From NCBI GenBank assembly GCA_035529735.1, contig DATKWE010000114.1:1-64000 (forward strand): a stretch of DNA of 64,000 nucleotides. Direction: 5' to 3'. Of the stretch, positions 24,619 through 33,607 are shown piece by piece. The notes beneath the pieces are model-generated. The model ran no database searches. It worked only from the letters and a program-made list of their open reading frames with translations, and was not told the DNA's origin. Source of the DNA: JAAXQD01 sp035529735 (GTDB lineage Bacteria; Desulfobacterota; Desulfobacteria; Desulfobacterales; UBA11574). Numbering within the stretch: position 1 is the stretch's first letter; every line of letters begins with the position of its first letter. The translations under genes were made by a program, and so were the position numbers.

Positions 24619-25437
24619 ATGAAGAAAGCTCGATTTTCAGAACCATGTCAAGCCAAGCTCGATTACAACCTTTCAGTATGCATACTGGCCAGCGGAAGCA
24701 AGGGAAACGCCATTTTTGTTTCCAACGGTTCCACCTCAATACTGATCGATGCCGGTCTTTCAGGAATCGAAATCGAACGGCGGTTAAAGTCCAGAGGACT
24801 TTCCCCGGAAGATCTCGATGCCATTCTCGTATCCCATGAGCATGCCGACCATATCCAGGGCGTCGGTGTTCTTTCGCGCCGTTTTAATCTGCCGGTTTAT
24901 ATCAGCTCAAAAACACAACAAGCCGCCTTTTCACAGCTTGGAAACGTCCGTGACGTCAAAAACTTCGCGTGCGGTTCCACCTTTCGAATCAATAATCTGG
25001 CAATACATCCCTTTTCCATATCCCATGATGCAGAAGATCCGGTGGGATTTACCGTAAATCAAAACGGGACAACTATCGGAATCGCAACCGATCTCGGAAT
25101 CGCAACCGCAATGGTCAAAGAACATCTTAAAGGGTGCGCTTTATTAATCCTTGAAGCCAACCATGATGAAGACATGCTCGTCAACGGCCCCTATCCGTGG
25201 CCCGTCAAGCAGCGCATCAAAAGCAGAACCGGTCACCTGTCCAACGCGGAATCAAAACACCTCCTCAATGAAATTCAACATGACCGGTTGAAACATGTCA
25301 TTCTGGCCCACCTCAGCGAAACAAACAATACACCCCAGAAAGCCTTAAATGAAGTCGGTCAGGCCCTGACCCGCAGCAAGGCGCGCCTCGATGTCGCATC
25401 CCAGGATAAATGCGGAGCGTTATTACTCCTTAAATAA
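24619..25437 (+). CDS. MBL-fold metallo-hydrolase (YycJ/WalJ-like)
   Basis: 272 aa from ATG 24619, one base after the dut stop. Metallo-beta-lactamase fold: LASGSKGNAIFVSNGSTSILIDAG start, SHEHADH zinc motif near residue 72, HDAEDP, ATDLG, LEANHDEDML and the C-terminal HLSETNN. The SGSxGN N-terminus and HLSETNNTP end are typical of the YycJ/WalJ exonuclease-like subgroup. Likely a cytoplasmic nuclease or phosphodiesterase; the substrate is not proven. Confidence 0.9.
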   Translation: MKKARFSEPCQAKLDYNLSVCILASGSKGNAIFVSNGSTSILIDAGLSGIEIERRLKSRGLSPEDLDAILVSHEHADHIQGVGVLSRRFNLPVYISSKTQQAAFSQLGNVRDVKNFACGSTFRINNLAIHPFSISHDAEDPVGFTVNQNGTTIGIATDLGIATAMVKEHLKGCALLILEANHDEDMLVNGPYPWPVKQRIKSRTGHLSNAESKHLLNEIQHDRLKHVILAHLSETNNTPQKALNEVGQALTRSKARLDVASQDKCGALLLLK

Positions 25438-25849
25438 TTGAGGGGTCAGGAAGTTTTAATTGTAAACACTTATCCATTTGCATTGACCAAAATTTAATCT
25501 TGCAGCTATCAAATTGAAGCTTCGACCAAATTTGACATCTTCACATTTTGTGATATGGAATGGTTGTCTTTTAAAACGGCAATGGCTTGATATGCTGAGG
25601 TGTGCTCCAGATATTACAGGTTCTCGGAGCTTTTCAGAATCACTATGAACGTGAGGAATATCCTGGCATAACAAGCAACAAAATTGATAATATCGTTGAT
25701 GGGATAAAAATCATCCTGTTATTTGAATCCATAAAAATAGAAGAAGCCAAAATGGTATCGTATAAGACATTCACTAAATAAATTGCGACATACACTAAAA
25801 AACCGACAAAGAAAGGTTTGATATGTTTTTTCAGCTTTATTCTCCTTGC
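25438..25849. other. Gene-poor spacer next to the integron relic
   Basis: A weak frame runs from GTG 25602 to TAA 25781 (59 codons, containing HYEREEYPGITSNKI). It has protein-like composition but no recognised family and no clear ribosome site, so it may be the tail of a decayed cassette gene. No second attC-like site was found. The rest is AT-rich and featureless. Confidence 0.35.
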
Positions 25850-25976
25850 TTATAACGCCAATAATGAGCCGTGCCGGTTAAGAAGTACTGCCACCTAAAA
25901 TGATAACTATTTCCATAAAAGGTAAATCTTTCAAAACGCCTAGTTCCAGGCATCTGCTCAATTATTTTGTTAGCTC
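25850..25976 (-). other. attC-like recombination site of an integron cassette
   Basis: Read on the minus strand: inverse core GAGCTAAC (25976-25969), left arm AATAATTGAGC-AGATGCC, about 70 variable bases, right arm GGCACGGCTCATTATT, then the core GGCGTTATAAGC ending with the cut G at 25856. The arms pair with one extrahelical base, and unpaired spacer bases separate the L and R boxes, the known attC architecture. Length of about 127 bases is within the attC range. The inverse core is the exact complement of the first bases of the cassette. Confidence 0.7.
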
Positions 25977-26365
25977 AGACTCTTTGTCCACTATCACGAG
26001 GATCTTATCCATTCCTATTCATATAGCAGGTTTCATTCTGTTCTTGGTTTGATGGGTAATCCCTGCAGACTTGTGATCTAGCTTCATATACCACACAAGA
26101 ATATGTGCCATCATCTCTATTCAGGAAGATACAATCTCCATTTTCTCTGAATTTCAGGAAACGCCCTTCTCCCTCTGTTCCTATCGGATTCGTAAACATG
26201 TTAGAATGAAGTCCGGTGAAGTCTTCTAGTGCTTCAATCTCAGGTTGAGACAACTTTGCAAAGGCAAAGTGCCTGCAACACTTCGCACATTCCCTGCATA
26301 TTTTGCCTGTCATAGTAATCGTCAGGTGTTTCTTGTCCAAATGCAGACCCCTATAGTTGAGCTAA
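25856..26365 (-). mobile_element. Single integron gene cassette (510 bp)
   Basis: The cassette begins at the TT of G-TTAGCTC (26365 downward) and ends at the G of the attC core (25856). The one gene, YkgJ family, starts 25 bases inside and stops 28 bases before attC, the compact layout of integron cassettes. GTTAGCTC at the start is matched by GAGCTAAC in attC, as required if the cassette once existed as a circle. An integrase tail lies 230 bases beyond the cassette start. Confidence 0.65.
26005..26340 (-). CDS. Cassette-borne YkgJ-family cysteine-cluster protein
   Basis: 111 aa, the minimal YkgJ domain. Cys-x2-Cys-x2-Cys-Cys near the N-terminus (KICRECAKCCRHFAF), then GDCIFLNRDDGTYSCVVYEARSQVCRDYPSNQ, which matches the family order, and a final Cys in NETCYMNRNG. 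It is probably a cytoplasmic metal-chelating protein. It differs from the two chromosomal YkgJ proteins at the start of the window and lies inside an integron cassette, so it is likely horizontally acquired. Cassette genes usually have no own promoter. Confidence 0.85.
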   Translation of the reverse strand: MDKKHLTITMTGKICRECAKCCRHFAFAKLSQPEIEALEDFTGLHSNMFTNPIGTEGEGRFLKFRENGDCIFLNRDDGTYSCVVYEARSQVCRDYPSNQEQNETCYMNRNG

Positions 26366-26596
26366 CATTATATATTATGTAGAATCGTCTTTTTTATCTA
26401 AAAAAACGAACCTGAGACATTTTTGTGCCCGTCATGAAAATGAGTCAATTTTGTAAAATTATTCTTATTTTAGATGCTTAGAAATGTTTGAATGAGATTT
26501 TTATATAACAAAAATGTAATTCTTTCAACTTTATGTTTAAATTAAAGGGTTATGCCGATTCGGCATAATTTAAAAATCGAAAAATCTGAGACACCT
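26366..26596. other. AT-rich spacer between cassette and integrase relic
   Basis: This could contain the remains of an attI-like site at the G-TTAGCTC junction. It includes a 19-base palindrome, TTATGCCGA-T-TCGGCATAA (26550-26568), and two GAGACA(C/T) words near 26413 and 26588. No gene. Confidence 0.4.
26550..26568. promoter_or_regulatory. 19-base palindrome TTATGCCGA-T-TCGGCATAA
   Basis: Perfect 9-bp arms around a single T, 28 bases beyond the stop codon of the integrase tail, in otherwise AT-rich DNA. It could be an operator, a recombinase-binding site or a small terminator-like hairpin. Function unknown. Confidence 0.45.
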
Positions 26597-26770
26597 TTAG
26601 TCCAACGGACTGATTATCCCAAGCCTGTTTTTGCTAACAACATGCGTGTAAATCATCGTCGTTTGGAGACTCGAATGACCCAGTAAATCCTGAATCGTCC
26701 GGATATCCTGTCCATTTTCGAGCAAATGCGTAGCAAAGCTGTGACGCAATGCGTGAACACAACCAGAATG
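26597..26770 (-). pseudogene. 3' fragment of an integron-type tyrosine integrase
   Basis: The minus-strand frame ending at TAA (26599-26597) reads VHALRHSFATHLLENGQDI, then RTIQDLLGHSSLQTTMIYTH, then VVSKNRLGIISPLD. This carries the His-x2-Arg box II, the LGHSS...TTMIYTHV region with the catalytic Tyr, and the SPLD ending seen in IntI proteins. Upstream the frame stops at TAA after about 57 codons, so only the C-terminal fifth remains and no start codon exists. It reads in the same direction as the adjacent cassette gene, unlike classical integrons. Confidence 0.8.
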
Positions 26771-26821
26771 TTAAAAGGATCATGACTGTTACATGCCAAA
26801 GGCGGATAAATGAAGCGTGCG

Positions 26822-27667
26822 CTAGGGTAAAAGCTTGAGGAGTTTTGCGGCATTCAAACCGGAAACGGCATCGATTTGCGCCCGGGTCAGCCCGGCGTTT
26901 TCAAGCTCTTTAAAATACCTTTCAGGCTTTAATAAAGGGAAATCGCTGCCAAAGAGGATTCTGTCCACACCGGCAATTTCAACTGCATGCCTGTATATTT
27001 CGGGATCGTACAAAAAAGGAGACGCGGCAGTATCAAAATAAACGTTTTTAAGACGCTCTTTGACGTCTTTTTTTAAAAGATTAAAAAAGAAAATGCCCCC
27101 GCCCCAATGGGCCAGAATGATTTTATTTTCCGAAAATCTGGTGACCAATGTATAAATCTGTTTCAGGGTATTGGGAGTCTTTCCGGGATACAGATGCCCC
27201 ACGGGTTCATTGGTATGGATCAAAAACAAAAGGTCTTTGTCGAGACAGATTTCCATAAGGGGCGTCAGCATATCTAACGCAGTATCATCTATGCCGGATT
27301 GGTAAAAAGCGATTTCCCCGATCCCTGAAAGACCGCCTTCCAGACACCGTCGCGCCTCGGAAACAGCCTCCCTGTTAAACGGATCAAAACAACACAACCC
27401 CGCAAGGCGTTCAGGATATCGGGTTACAACCTCCATGACATAGTCATTTTGCATTTTAAACGTTGCCGAATCTTTCCACGGAAAACCAAAGACCACGGAT
27501 CTGTCAACACCTTGCGCATCCATTGCGGCAACGATTTCTTTTGCCCCGACGAGTTTTGATCCCGGCGAATCGTATAAAAGTTTAAAGGCAGGTTCTGAAG
27601 GGAAATACTTTTCCCTGTTTTCACGAATGGCTTTTGGGAAGATGTGTGTATGAAAATCGATGATCAT
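26822..27667 (-). CDS. Amidohydrolase family 2 (TIM-barrel metal hydrolase/decarboxylase)
   Basis: 281 aa. Amidohydrolase_2 signature: N-terminal DFHTHIFP (His-x-His, residues 4-8), internal LIHTNEP, ILAHWGGG and the C-terminal LFGSDFPLLKPERY with the metal-binding Asp. Related to ACMSD-type decarboxylases and lactone hydrolases. Substrate cannot be told. Monocistronic or separated from the Hdr cluster by about 190 bases that contain a palindromic repeat. Confidence 0.88.
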   Translation of the reverse strand: MIIDFHTHIFPKAIRENREKYFPSEPAFKLLYDSPGSKLVGAKEIVAAMDAQGVDRSVVFGFPWKDSATFKMQNDYVMEVVTRYPERLAGLCCFDPFNREAVSEARRCLEGGLSGIGEIAFYQSGIDDTALDMLTPLMEICLDKDLLFLIHTNEPVGHLYPGKTPNTLKQIYTLVTRFSENKIILAHWGGGIFFFNLLKKDVKERLKNVYFDTAASPFLYDPEIYRHAVEIAGVDRILFGSDFPLLKPERYFKELENAGLTRAQIDAVSGLNAAKLLKLLP

Positions 27668-27737
27668 AATGGCAACAGGGGTCAGGGATCGGGGGTTAGA
27701 AAAAAAGTGAATATCGATAATTCACTTTAATTATAAG

Positions 27738-27845
27738 TTTAAAGTGCCTAAAGTTAAGGTATTCTTTCAATTTTACATGAATAGATGGAGCGAAGCGACA
27801 CCTTCACTTTAGGCACGTTAGATCATTTCAAACTTTAGTCACTTT
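27738..27845. repeat. Dispersed repeat, AAAGTGCCTAAA family, copy 2
   Basis: TTTAAAGTGCCTAAAG, TTAAGG, ATTCT and TCAATTTTA match 127-164. The inverse CACTTTAGGCAC and TTTCAAACTTTAG follow at about 27809-27843, so this copy is an inverted-repeat element lying between two minus-strand genes. Confidence 0.6.
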
Positions 27846-27862
27846 CTGTGATCTCTACCTGA

Positions 27863-30800
27863 TTACATGAACAGTGCACTTTTGATCTGGGCATACAGTT
27901 GATTGTTGTCAAACCCCATCAAAGCCGGCGCTTCGGACGGACACACCGCCGAGCAGGCGCCGCACCCTTTGCACAGGGCCGGATTCACTTCAGCCACAAA
28001 CGCTTCACTGTTAAACGTAATGGCGCCAAACGGACAGACATTGATGCACCCCAAACATCCGGAACATAACTCGGGTCGGATATGCGTGATGATACCGCCC
28101 AGTTTGACGTATTTCATCGCCAGAACCGTAACCGCTCTTGCGGCTGCGGCCTGAGCCTGTGTGATGGATTCATCGATGGTCTTGGGGGCGTGGGCCAGCC
28201 CGCACACAAAAACGCCGTCCGTGGCAAAATCCACCGGCCGAAGCTTCACGTGGGCTTCGGCAAAAAAACCGTCGGCATTCAAAGGCACCTTATAAAGCTG
28301 TGCCAAAGGATTCTCTGATTCCGTTACAATCGCCGACGCCAGAACCAACAGATCGGGATGGATGTCCATCATCCTTCCCAGAACCCGGTCGGTGAAACTC
28401 ACCTTGAGGCCTTCGTCCCCATTGGTAACATTAACATCCTTATCAGCATCGTACCGGATAAAACCGATGCCTCGAGATCGGGCTTCGCGATAGAGATCCT
28501 CGCGCAGACCATACGAACGCAAATCCCTGTAAAGGATAAAAACGTCCATGCCGGGGTTGATCTCTTTCAGGTTCAAAGCACTTTTGATGGATTGGGTGCA
28601 GCATACTTTTGAACAGTAGGGCCGATCCGGTATGCGGGAACCGACACACTGGATAAATACCGCCGTGTTGACTTGGGCAATCGATGGATCGTTGCCAATA
28701 AACCGCTGCTGCAACTCCAAACCGGTAACGACCCGGGAATCTTGCCCGTATAAATATTGGTCGGGTTTAAACTCCGAAGCCCCTGAAGCGATAAGGGTTA
28801 CGCCGTGCTCAAGAACCCTGCTATTGCCGTTGCCGGTGACGGTTGTCTTAAAATTCCCCACAAACCCGTCAACCTGCGTAATGCGAGAATTCAGAAAAAT
28901 ATCAATGGCCGGATCGGACTCCACCGCATCGGTCAAGCCTTTTAAATATTCCTGAATATCCTCGCCGCGCCAGGTTTCATGAAGATTCCGCGCCTGGCCG
29001 CCGAGAACATCCGATTTTTCAAGCAAAAATGTCTGATACCCTTGATCCGACATGTTTTTGGCCGCAGCCATCCCGGCGACGCCGCCCCCGATCACCAGAA
29101 CCGCCTGGTTGACCGCCATGGTCGATTCTGCCAGGGGCTGGAGTAGAGCCGCTTTGGCCACGCCCATTCTGACCATATCTTTGGATTTTTTCGTGGCTTC
29201 TTCAGGATCGTTTTTATGGACCCAGGAGCACTGGTTGCGGATGTTGGCCATTTCGAACAGGTACTTGTTGACCCCCGCATTGATTAAAGTCTCCTGAAAA
29301 AGGGGCTCATGGGTCTTGGGTGTGCAGGCGGCAACAACCACTCGATTCAGCCGATGCTCTCTGATGACCTCCGTCATTTTCTCCTGGGTGTCCTGGGAGC
29401 AGCTGAACATATTTTCCTCCACATAGGCGACACCGGGCAGGGTCTTTGCAAATTCCACCACTTCGGGAACATCGACGGTCCCCGCGATATTGGTACCGCA
29501 CCGACACACAAAAACACCGATTCGGGGCGCCTCACCCCGCACATCCGTCTCTTCCGGAACTTCTTTTGTCTTTGTGAGGGTCCACCGAGACTCGGCCAAA
29601 CGGCTGCCTGCCACACCCGCAGCAGCACTGGAATCGATCACCGAAGACGGAATATCCTTGGGTGCCTGAAAAGCACCACAAACATATACCCCGGACCTGG
29701 AGGTCTCAACCGGATCAAAACTGCTGGTACGGGCAAAGTTGTAATGATCCAGATCGATGCCCCATTTTTTGGCCTGCTCCGCCGTTTTCATGGACGCCGT
29801 CAGACCGATTGACAGGACCACCATGTCAAATTCTTCTTCCACACGCCGGCCGGCCTCGTCCACATATCGGATAAGCTGCATCCCCGACGCTTCATCATGG
29901 ACAATATTGGTAACCTTTGACTTGACGAACCGAACACCATGTTCATCCTTGGCGCGGTTGTAGTATCTTTCAAAGTCTTTCCCATAGGTGCGAATATCAA
30001 TATAGAAAATGGCGGCGTCCAGACCTTTTTCGCTGTGCTCTTTGGCCAGCATGGCCTCCTTGATGGCATAGGTGCAGCATATCCCGGAGCAGTATCCTTT
30101 TGCACCCAGATGGACGTCCCTGGAGCCGATGCACTGCAACCAGGCGATCTTCTTCGGCTCTTTATGATCCGAAGGGCGTATTAGATGACCGCCAAAGGGC
30201 CCCGAAGCGGATAGTATCCTTTCGAATTCCAGGGAAGTCACCACATTGGGCTGCTGGGTATAATTAAAGGTGTCGTGCTCTGCAGGATCATACGGTTCGG
30301 AACCGGGCGCAAAAATGACGGATCCGACCTTAATGTCGACGATTTCATCTTCTTGAGTATGGTCGATGGCATCAACGCCGCAGAACTCCGCACATATCTT
30401 ACAGCCGCCGGTTTTAAAATGCACGCATTGGGTACGATCGATAACCGGCGTATTGGGGACTGCCTGGGCGTACGACACATAGATCGGCTTGCGGCCTTTA
30501 AGACCCATCTCGTATTCGGATGGGATCGGTCTTACATCATCTTTGGAAATGTGGGCTTGAATTTTTTCAAAGGTAATATGCCCGGTGGGACAAACCGAAA
30601 CACAGGCACCACAGGATAAGCATGCTTCCGTCTGGATATGGAACGGCGTGTCCACTTTCATGTCCACACCCCTTCCGGTCAGACTGATGGCGCTGTTTCC
30701 CATTCTCTCGCAGATTCGGGTGCACAGTCCGCAAAGGATACAGGTGTCGTCTTCTTTGCTAAAACGAGGCTCTTTGATGTCGTATTTCTCAGCCAGTTCT

Positions 30801-31108
30801 TTAAGAATTTTCACGTCCGGACATCGGGCATACAGCAATTCAATAATAAGTTTGCGAATCTGGTGAATCGCCTCGGTATCGGTTTTTATCTCCATGCCTT
30901 CCCAGATCGGGTAGTTGCATGCGGTAACGTATCGAACACGTCCACCGAAATGCATTTCCACTGTGCAAAGACGGCACATGCCGGCCGGTTCGAGAGCTTT
31001 GTGATGGCAAAGGGTCGGGATTTCAATTCCATTTTCTTCAGCAACCTGAAGGAGATATTGGTCTTTCTTTCCCCGGACTTCTTTACCGTTGAGTTTAAAA
31101 CTGATCAT
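27863..31108 (-). CDS. NuoG N-terminus fused to HdrA modules (FAD/Fe-S oxidoreductase)
   Basis: 1081 aa. Residues 1-75 are a NuoG-type 2Fe-2S domain (Cys34, Cys45, Cys48, Cys64), followed by two ferredoxin clusters (DTCILCGLCTRIC near 125, EACLSCGACVSVCP near 165). Residues about 190-515 match HdrA from the GLKGRKPIYVSYAQAVP motif onward (VGSVIFAPG, CSGICC) but lack the HdrA N-terminal FAD-binding GGG motif and NDCAMC. A second, fuller HdrA-like module follows (FVCRCGTNIAG near 530, GGGVAGM near 675), then two C-terminal 4Fe-4S clusters (CSGCLGCINVCP, CKGCGACSAVCP). The missing HdrA N-terminus is encoded separately at 33608-34003. Last gene of the Hdr/Nuo operon; likely the electron-distribution subunit. 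Confidence 0.9.
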   Translation of the reverse strand: MISFKLNGKEVRGKKDQYLLQVAEENGIEIPTLCHHKALEPAGMCRLCTVEMHFGGRVRYVTACNYPIWEGMEIKTDTEAIHQIRKLIIELLYARCPDVKILKELAEKYDIKEPRFSKEDDTCILCGLCTRICERMGNSAISLTGRGVDMKVDTPFHIQTEACLSCGACVSVCPTGHITFEKIQAHISKDDVRPIPSEYEMGLKGRKPIYVSYAQAVPNTPVIDRTQCVHFKTGGCKICAEFCGVDAIDHTQEDEIVDIKVGSVIFAPGSEPYDPAEHDTFNYTQQPNVVTSLEFERILSASGPFGGHLIRPSDHKEPKKIAWLQCIGSRDVHLGAKGYCSGICCTYAIKEAMLAKEHSEKGLDAAIFYIDIRTYGKDFERYYNRAKDEHGVRFVKSKVTNIVHDEASGMQLIRYVDEAGRRVEEEFDMVVLSIGLTASMKTAEQAKKWGIDLDHYNFARTSSFDPVETSRSGVYVCGAFQAPKDIPSSVIDSSAAAGVAGSRLAESRWTLTKTKEVPEETDVRGEAPRIGVFVCRCGTNIAGTVDVPEVVEFAKTLPGVAYVEENMFSCSQDTQEKMTEVIREHRLNRVVVAACTPKTHEPLFQETLINAGVNKYLFEMANIRNQCSWVHKNDPEEATKKSKDMVRMGVAKAALLQPLAESTMAVNQAVLVIGGGVAGMAAAKNMSDQGYQTFLLEKSDVLGGQARNLHETWRGEDIQEYLKGLTDAVESDPAIDIFLNSRITQVDGFVGNFKTTVTGNGNSRVLEHGVTLIASGASEFKPDQYLYGQDSRVVTGLELQQRFIGNDPSIAQVNTAVFIQCVGSRIPDRPYCSKVCCTQSIKSALNLKEINPGMDVFILYRDLRSYGLREDLYREARSRGIGFIRYDADKDVNVTNGDEGLKVSFTDRVLGRMMDIHPDLLVLASAIVTESENPLAQLYKVPLNADGFFAEAHVKLRPVDFATDGVFVCGLAHAPKTIDESITQAQAAAARAVTVLAMKYVKLGGIITHIRPELCSGCLGCINVCPFGAITFNSEAFVAEVNPALCKGCGACSAVCPSEAPALMGFDNNQLYAQIKSALFM

Positions 31109-31151
31109 TGGGTTAACCTTCTTGTGTCCTGTTTATGTTTTGCAAATGTGG

Positions 31152-33056
31152 CTATTTAATGACGACGGCATTAAACTTACAAGCTTCATAGCAGATGCTG
31201 CATTTGATGCATTTCTCCTGATCCAGCACGTGAGGCTCTTTTTTCTCGCCGGTGATCGCCTCTTGAGGGCACTTGAGGGCGCACAATCGGCAACCGGTAC
31301 AGGCTTCCGGATCAATCTCGTAATAAAAGAGATTTTTACATACACCGGCCGGACATTTTTTATCTTTGATGTGGGCGTCGTACTCGTTACGGAAATAATT
31401 AATGGTCGTCACCACCGGATTGGGGGCCGAAGTCCCTAACCCGCACAGGGATGCTTTGGCGACCATATCGCCCAGTTCTTCAAGGAGTTCGACGTCGCCC
31501 TCTGCTCCGTGTCCTTCACAAATGCGGGTCAAAATTTGCAGCATTCGTTTGATTCCCTCCCGGCAGGGATTGCATTGACCGCAGGACTCCTCTTTCAGAA
31601 AATCCAAAAAGTATCGGGCCACATCCACCATACAGGTGTCCTGATCCATAACGATCATACCGCCGGAACCCATGATGGAGCCAATTTTTGTCAGTTCATC
31701 AAAATCGACGCCCAAATCCAAGTACTTTTCAGGAATACATCCGCCGGAAGGACCTCCGGTTTGAACGGCTTTGAATTTTTTCTTTTTTAGAACACCGCCG
31801 CCGATATCATAAATAATATTCCGCAATGTCGTTCCCATGGCGACTTCCACCAGACCGGTATTTTTTATCTTACCGACAAGGCTGAAAACCTTGGTGCCTT
31901 TACTGCTTTCCGTCCCCATGCCGGCGTACCAATCGGCCCCCTTAGAGATGATGGCCGGAACATTGGCAAAGGTTTCCACATTATTTAGATTTGAAGGATT
32001 TTGTCTGAAACCTTTTTCCACTGTATGCACATATTTGGCCCTGGGCCGGCCCACTTGGCCTTCCAGAGAGGCCATCAGTGCGGTTGACTCACCACAGACA
32101 AAAGCACCGGCGCCGGTTGAAATTTTAATATTAAAACTAAAATCGGTACCACCGATATTCTCGCCCAAGAGGCCATATTTTTCAGCCTGTTTTATGGCGG
32201 TTACCAGACGTTTTACGGCCAGCGGGTATTCATTGCGAACATACATAAAACCATGATTGGAACCGATGGCCACGGCTGCGATTAACATCCCTTCCAAGAC
32301 ACTGTGGGGGTCTCCTTCCAGAATGCTCCGGTCCATATAGGCTCCGGGATCGCCTTCATCTGCATTACAAATAATATATCTTTCGCCGTGATGTCTGGCA
32401 CACGTCGCCCATTTAACGCCGGTGGAAAATCCGCCGCCGCCGCGGCCCCTTAAGCCCGAATCTTTAATTATTTGAATAATCTCTTCAGGCTTATGATCCA
32501 AGAGCGCACGAAAAAGGGCAAAATACCCCCCCCGGGCGATATACTCCTCAATGCTATCCGGATCGATATAGCCGCAGTTACGCAACGCAACTTTCACCTG
32601 ATTGTTATAAAAAGACGTATCTTCTAAAAACGGAATCTTCTCTATGGGCTCGATTCCCCCGAGAGGATTCTCAAGATGGTCTTCCAATACACTGCGGGGA
32701 TCACGAACCTGCCCTAAGATCCATTTGGTTTTTTTGAAATCGTTTTCAAGATAACTGCGAATAACATCGACAATCTTATCTTGGGTGATTTTTTGATAAA
32801 TAACCCTGGGTTTGCCGGTTTCAGCAATTTCGACCAAAGGTTCAACTTCACAAAAACCGATGCAACCCGTCTGTCTGATTTGGACGCCATTTCCATCGGG
32901 AAACTCCTGTATGGCCTTTTCAAACGCAGCCTTACCACCGGCCGCAATACCGCAGGATGCCATTCCGACGAGAACTTTGGTCGTATCGGGATAATAAAGT
33001 CTAGTGCTGTATTCCTGACGAATCTTTTCTAACTCTTCCGTAGATTGGATTTTCAT
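31152..33056 (-). CDS. nuoF: NuoF-like NADH-binding subunit
   Basis: 634 aa. N-terminal thioredoxin-like 2Fe-2S region (about 30-120, with GIAAGG and TGCIGFC), then the NuoF core: GLRGRGGGGFSTGVKW (FMN/NADH loop), CNADEGDPGAYMDR, GAGAFVCGESTALMASLEG, and the ESCGQCNPCREG 4Fe-4S motif near 490. Two C-terminal ferredoxin motifs (CTGCRLCALKCP, CIKCSICYEACK). Same layout as HndC, HoxF-like and BamH-type flavoproteins. It should oxidise or reduce NAD(P) and pass electrons to the HdrA-containing partner. Upstream of nuoG-hdrA by 43 bases. Confidence 0.93.
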   Translation of the reverse strand: MKIQSTEELEKIRQEYSTRLYYPDTTKVLVGMASCGIAAGGKAAFEKAIQEFPDGNGVQIRQTGCIGFCEVEPLVEIAETGKPRVIYQKITQDKIVDVIRSYLENDFKKTKWILGQVRDPRSVLEDHLENPLGGIEPIEKIPFLEDTSFYNNQVKVALRNCGYIDPDSIEEYIARGGYFALFRALLDHKPEEIIQIIKDSGLRGRGGGGFSTGVKWATCARHHGERYIICNADEGDPGAYMDRSILEGDPHSVLEGMLIAAVAIGSNHGFMYVRNEYPLAVKRLVTAIKQAEKYGLLGENIGGTDFSFNIKISTGAGAFVCGESTALMASLEGQVGRPRAKYVHTVEKGFRQNPSNLNNVETFANVPAIISKGADWYAGMGTESSKGTKVFSLVGKIKNTGLVEVAMGTTLRNIIYDIGGGVLKKKKFKAVQTGGPSGGCIPEKYLDLGVDFDELTKIGSIMGSGGMIVMDQDTCMVDVARYFLDFLKEESCGQCNPCREGIKRMLQILTRICEGHGAEGDVELLEELGDMVAKASLCGLGTSAPNPVVTTINYFRNEYDAHIKDKKCPAGVCKNLFYYEIDPEACTGCRLCALKCPQEAITGEKKEPHVLDQEKCIKCSICYEACKFNAVVIK

Positions 33057-33079
33057 ACTCTTATCTCGTATCTTTAGTT

Positions 33080-33583
33080 TTATTCGTAATTTTCCAAGAT
33101 TTTTTCAACTTTATCCGCACCGATTCGACCGTAAATGTCTTCGTTAACCTTCAGGACCGGCCCCAGGCTGCAGCAACCGATGCAACGCACACCTTCGAGG
33201 GTAAACCGCATGTCATCCGTGGTATGCTTGCCGTCGAGGTTTAAAGTATCCTCAATTCTTTCACGTACCCTTTCACCGCCTCTGACGTGACAGGCAGTGC
33301 CCAAGCAGATGGAAATAATGTTTCGGCCTTTGGGTTCAAGACTAAACGTGGCGTAAAATGTGCCGACACCGTAGATCTGGCTGTAAGGAACGTTTATTTT
33401 TTCTGAAAGATATTTTAAGGTGGGCTGGGGAAGGTGGTTGTAACGCTTTTGAATCGCCTGGAGGATCATAATCAAGTTTTCTTTGTCATTGTCAAACTCT
33501 TGTTCGATGATCTTGTCGAGTTCCAGGTAATCGATTTCTACTTCGGCACACGGTTCTGTTGTTGATGGACTTACTTTATTCAT
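33080..33583 (-). CDS. nuoE: NuoE-like 2Fe-2S subunit
   Basis: 167 aa from ATG 33583, with AAGGAT about 10 bases upstream; TTG codons further out are unlikely starts. Thioredoxin-like 2Fe-2S protein with helical N-terminus (LIMILQAIQKRYNHLP) and ligands in CLGTACHVRGG and CIGCCSLGP. Pairs with NuoF in NADH dehydrogenase, HndA and bifurcating enzymes. 25 bases after the short HdrA gene. Confidence 0.93.
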   Translation of the reverse strand: MNKVSPSTTEPCAEVEIDYLELDKIIEQEFDNDKENLIMILQAIQKRYNHLPQPTLKYLSEKINVPYSQIYGVGTFYATFSLEPKGRNIISICLGTACHVRGGERVRERIEDTLNLDGKHTTDDMRFTLEGVRCIGCCSLGPVLKVNEDIYGRIGADKVEKILENYE

Positions 33584-33607
33584 TCGCAACAATCCTTATC
33601 ACAATGG

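Noticed and set aside
25456..25674. 72-codon minus-strand ORF next to the integron relic
   Set aside because: No family resemblance and no ribosome site; overlaps a weak opposite-strand frame of equal merit.
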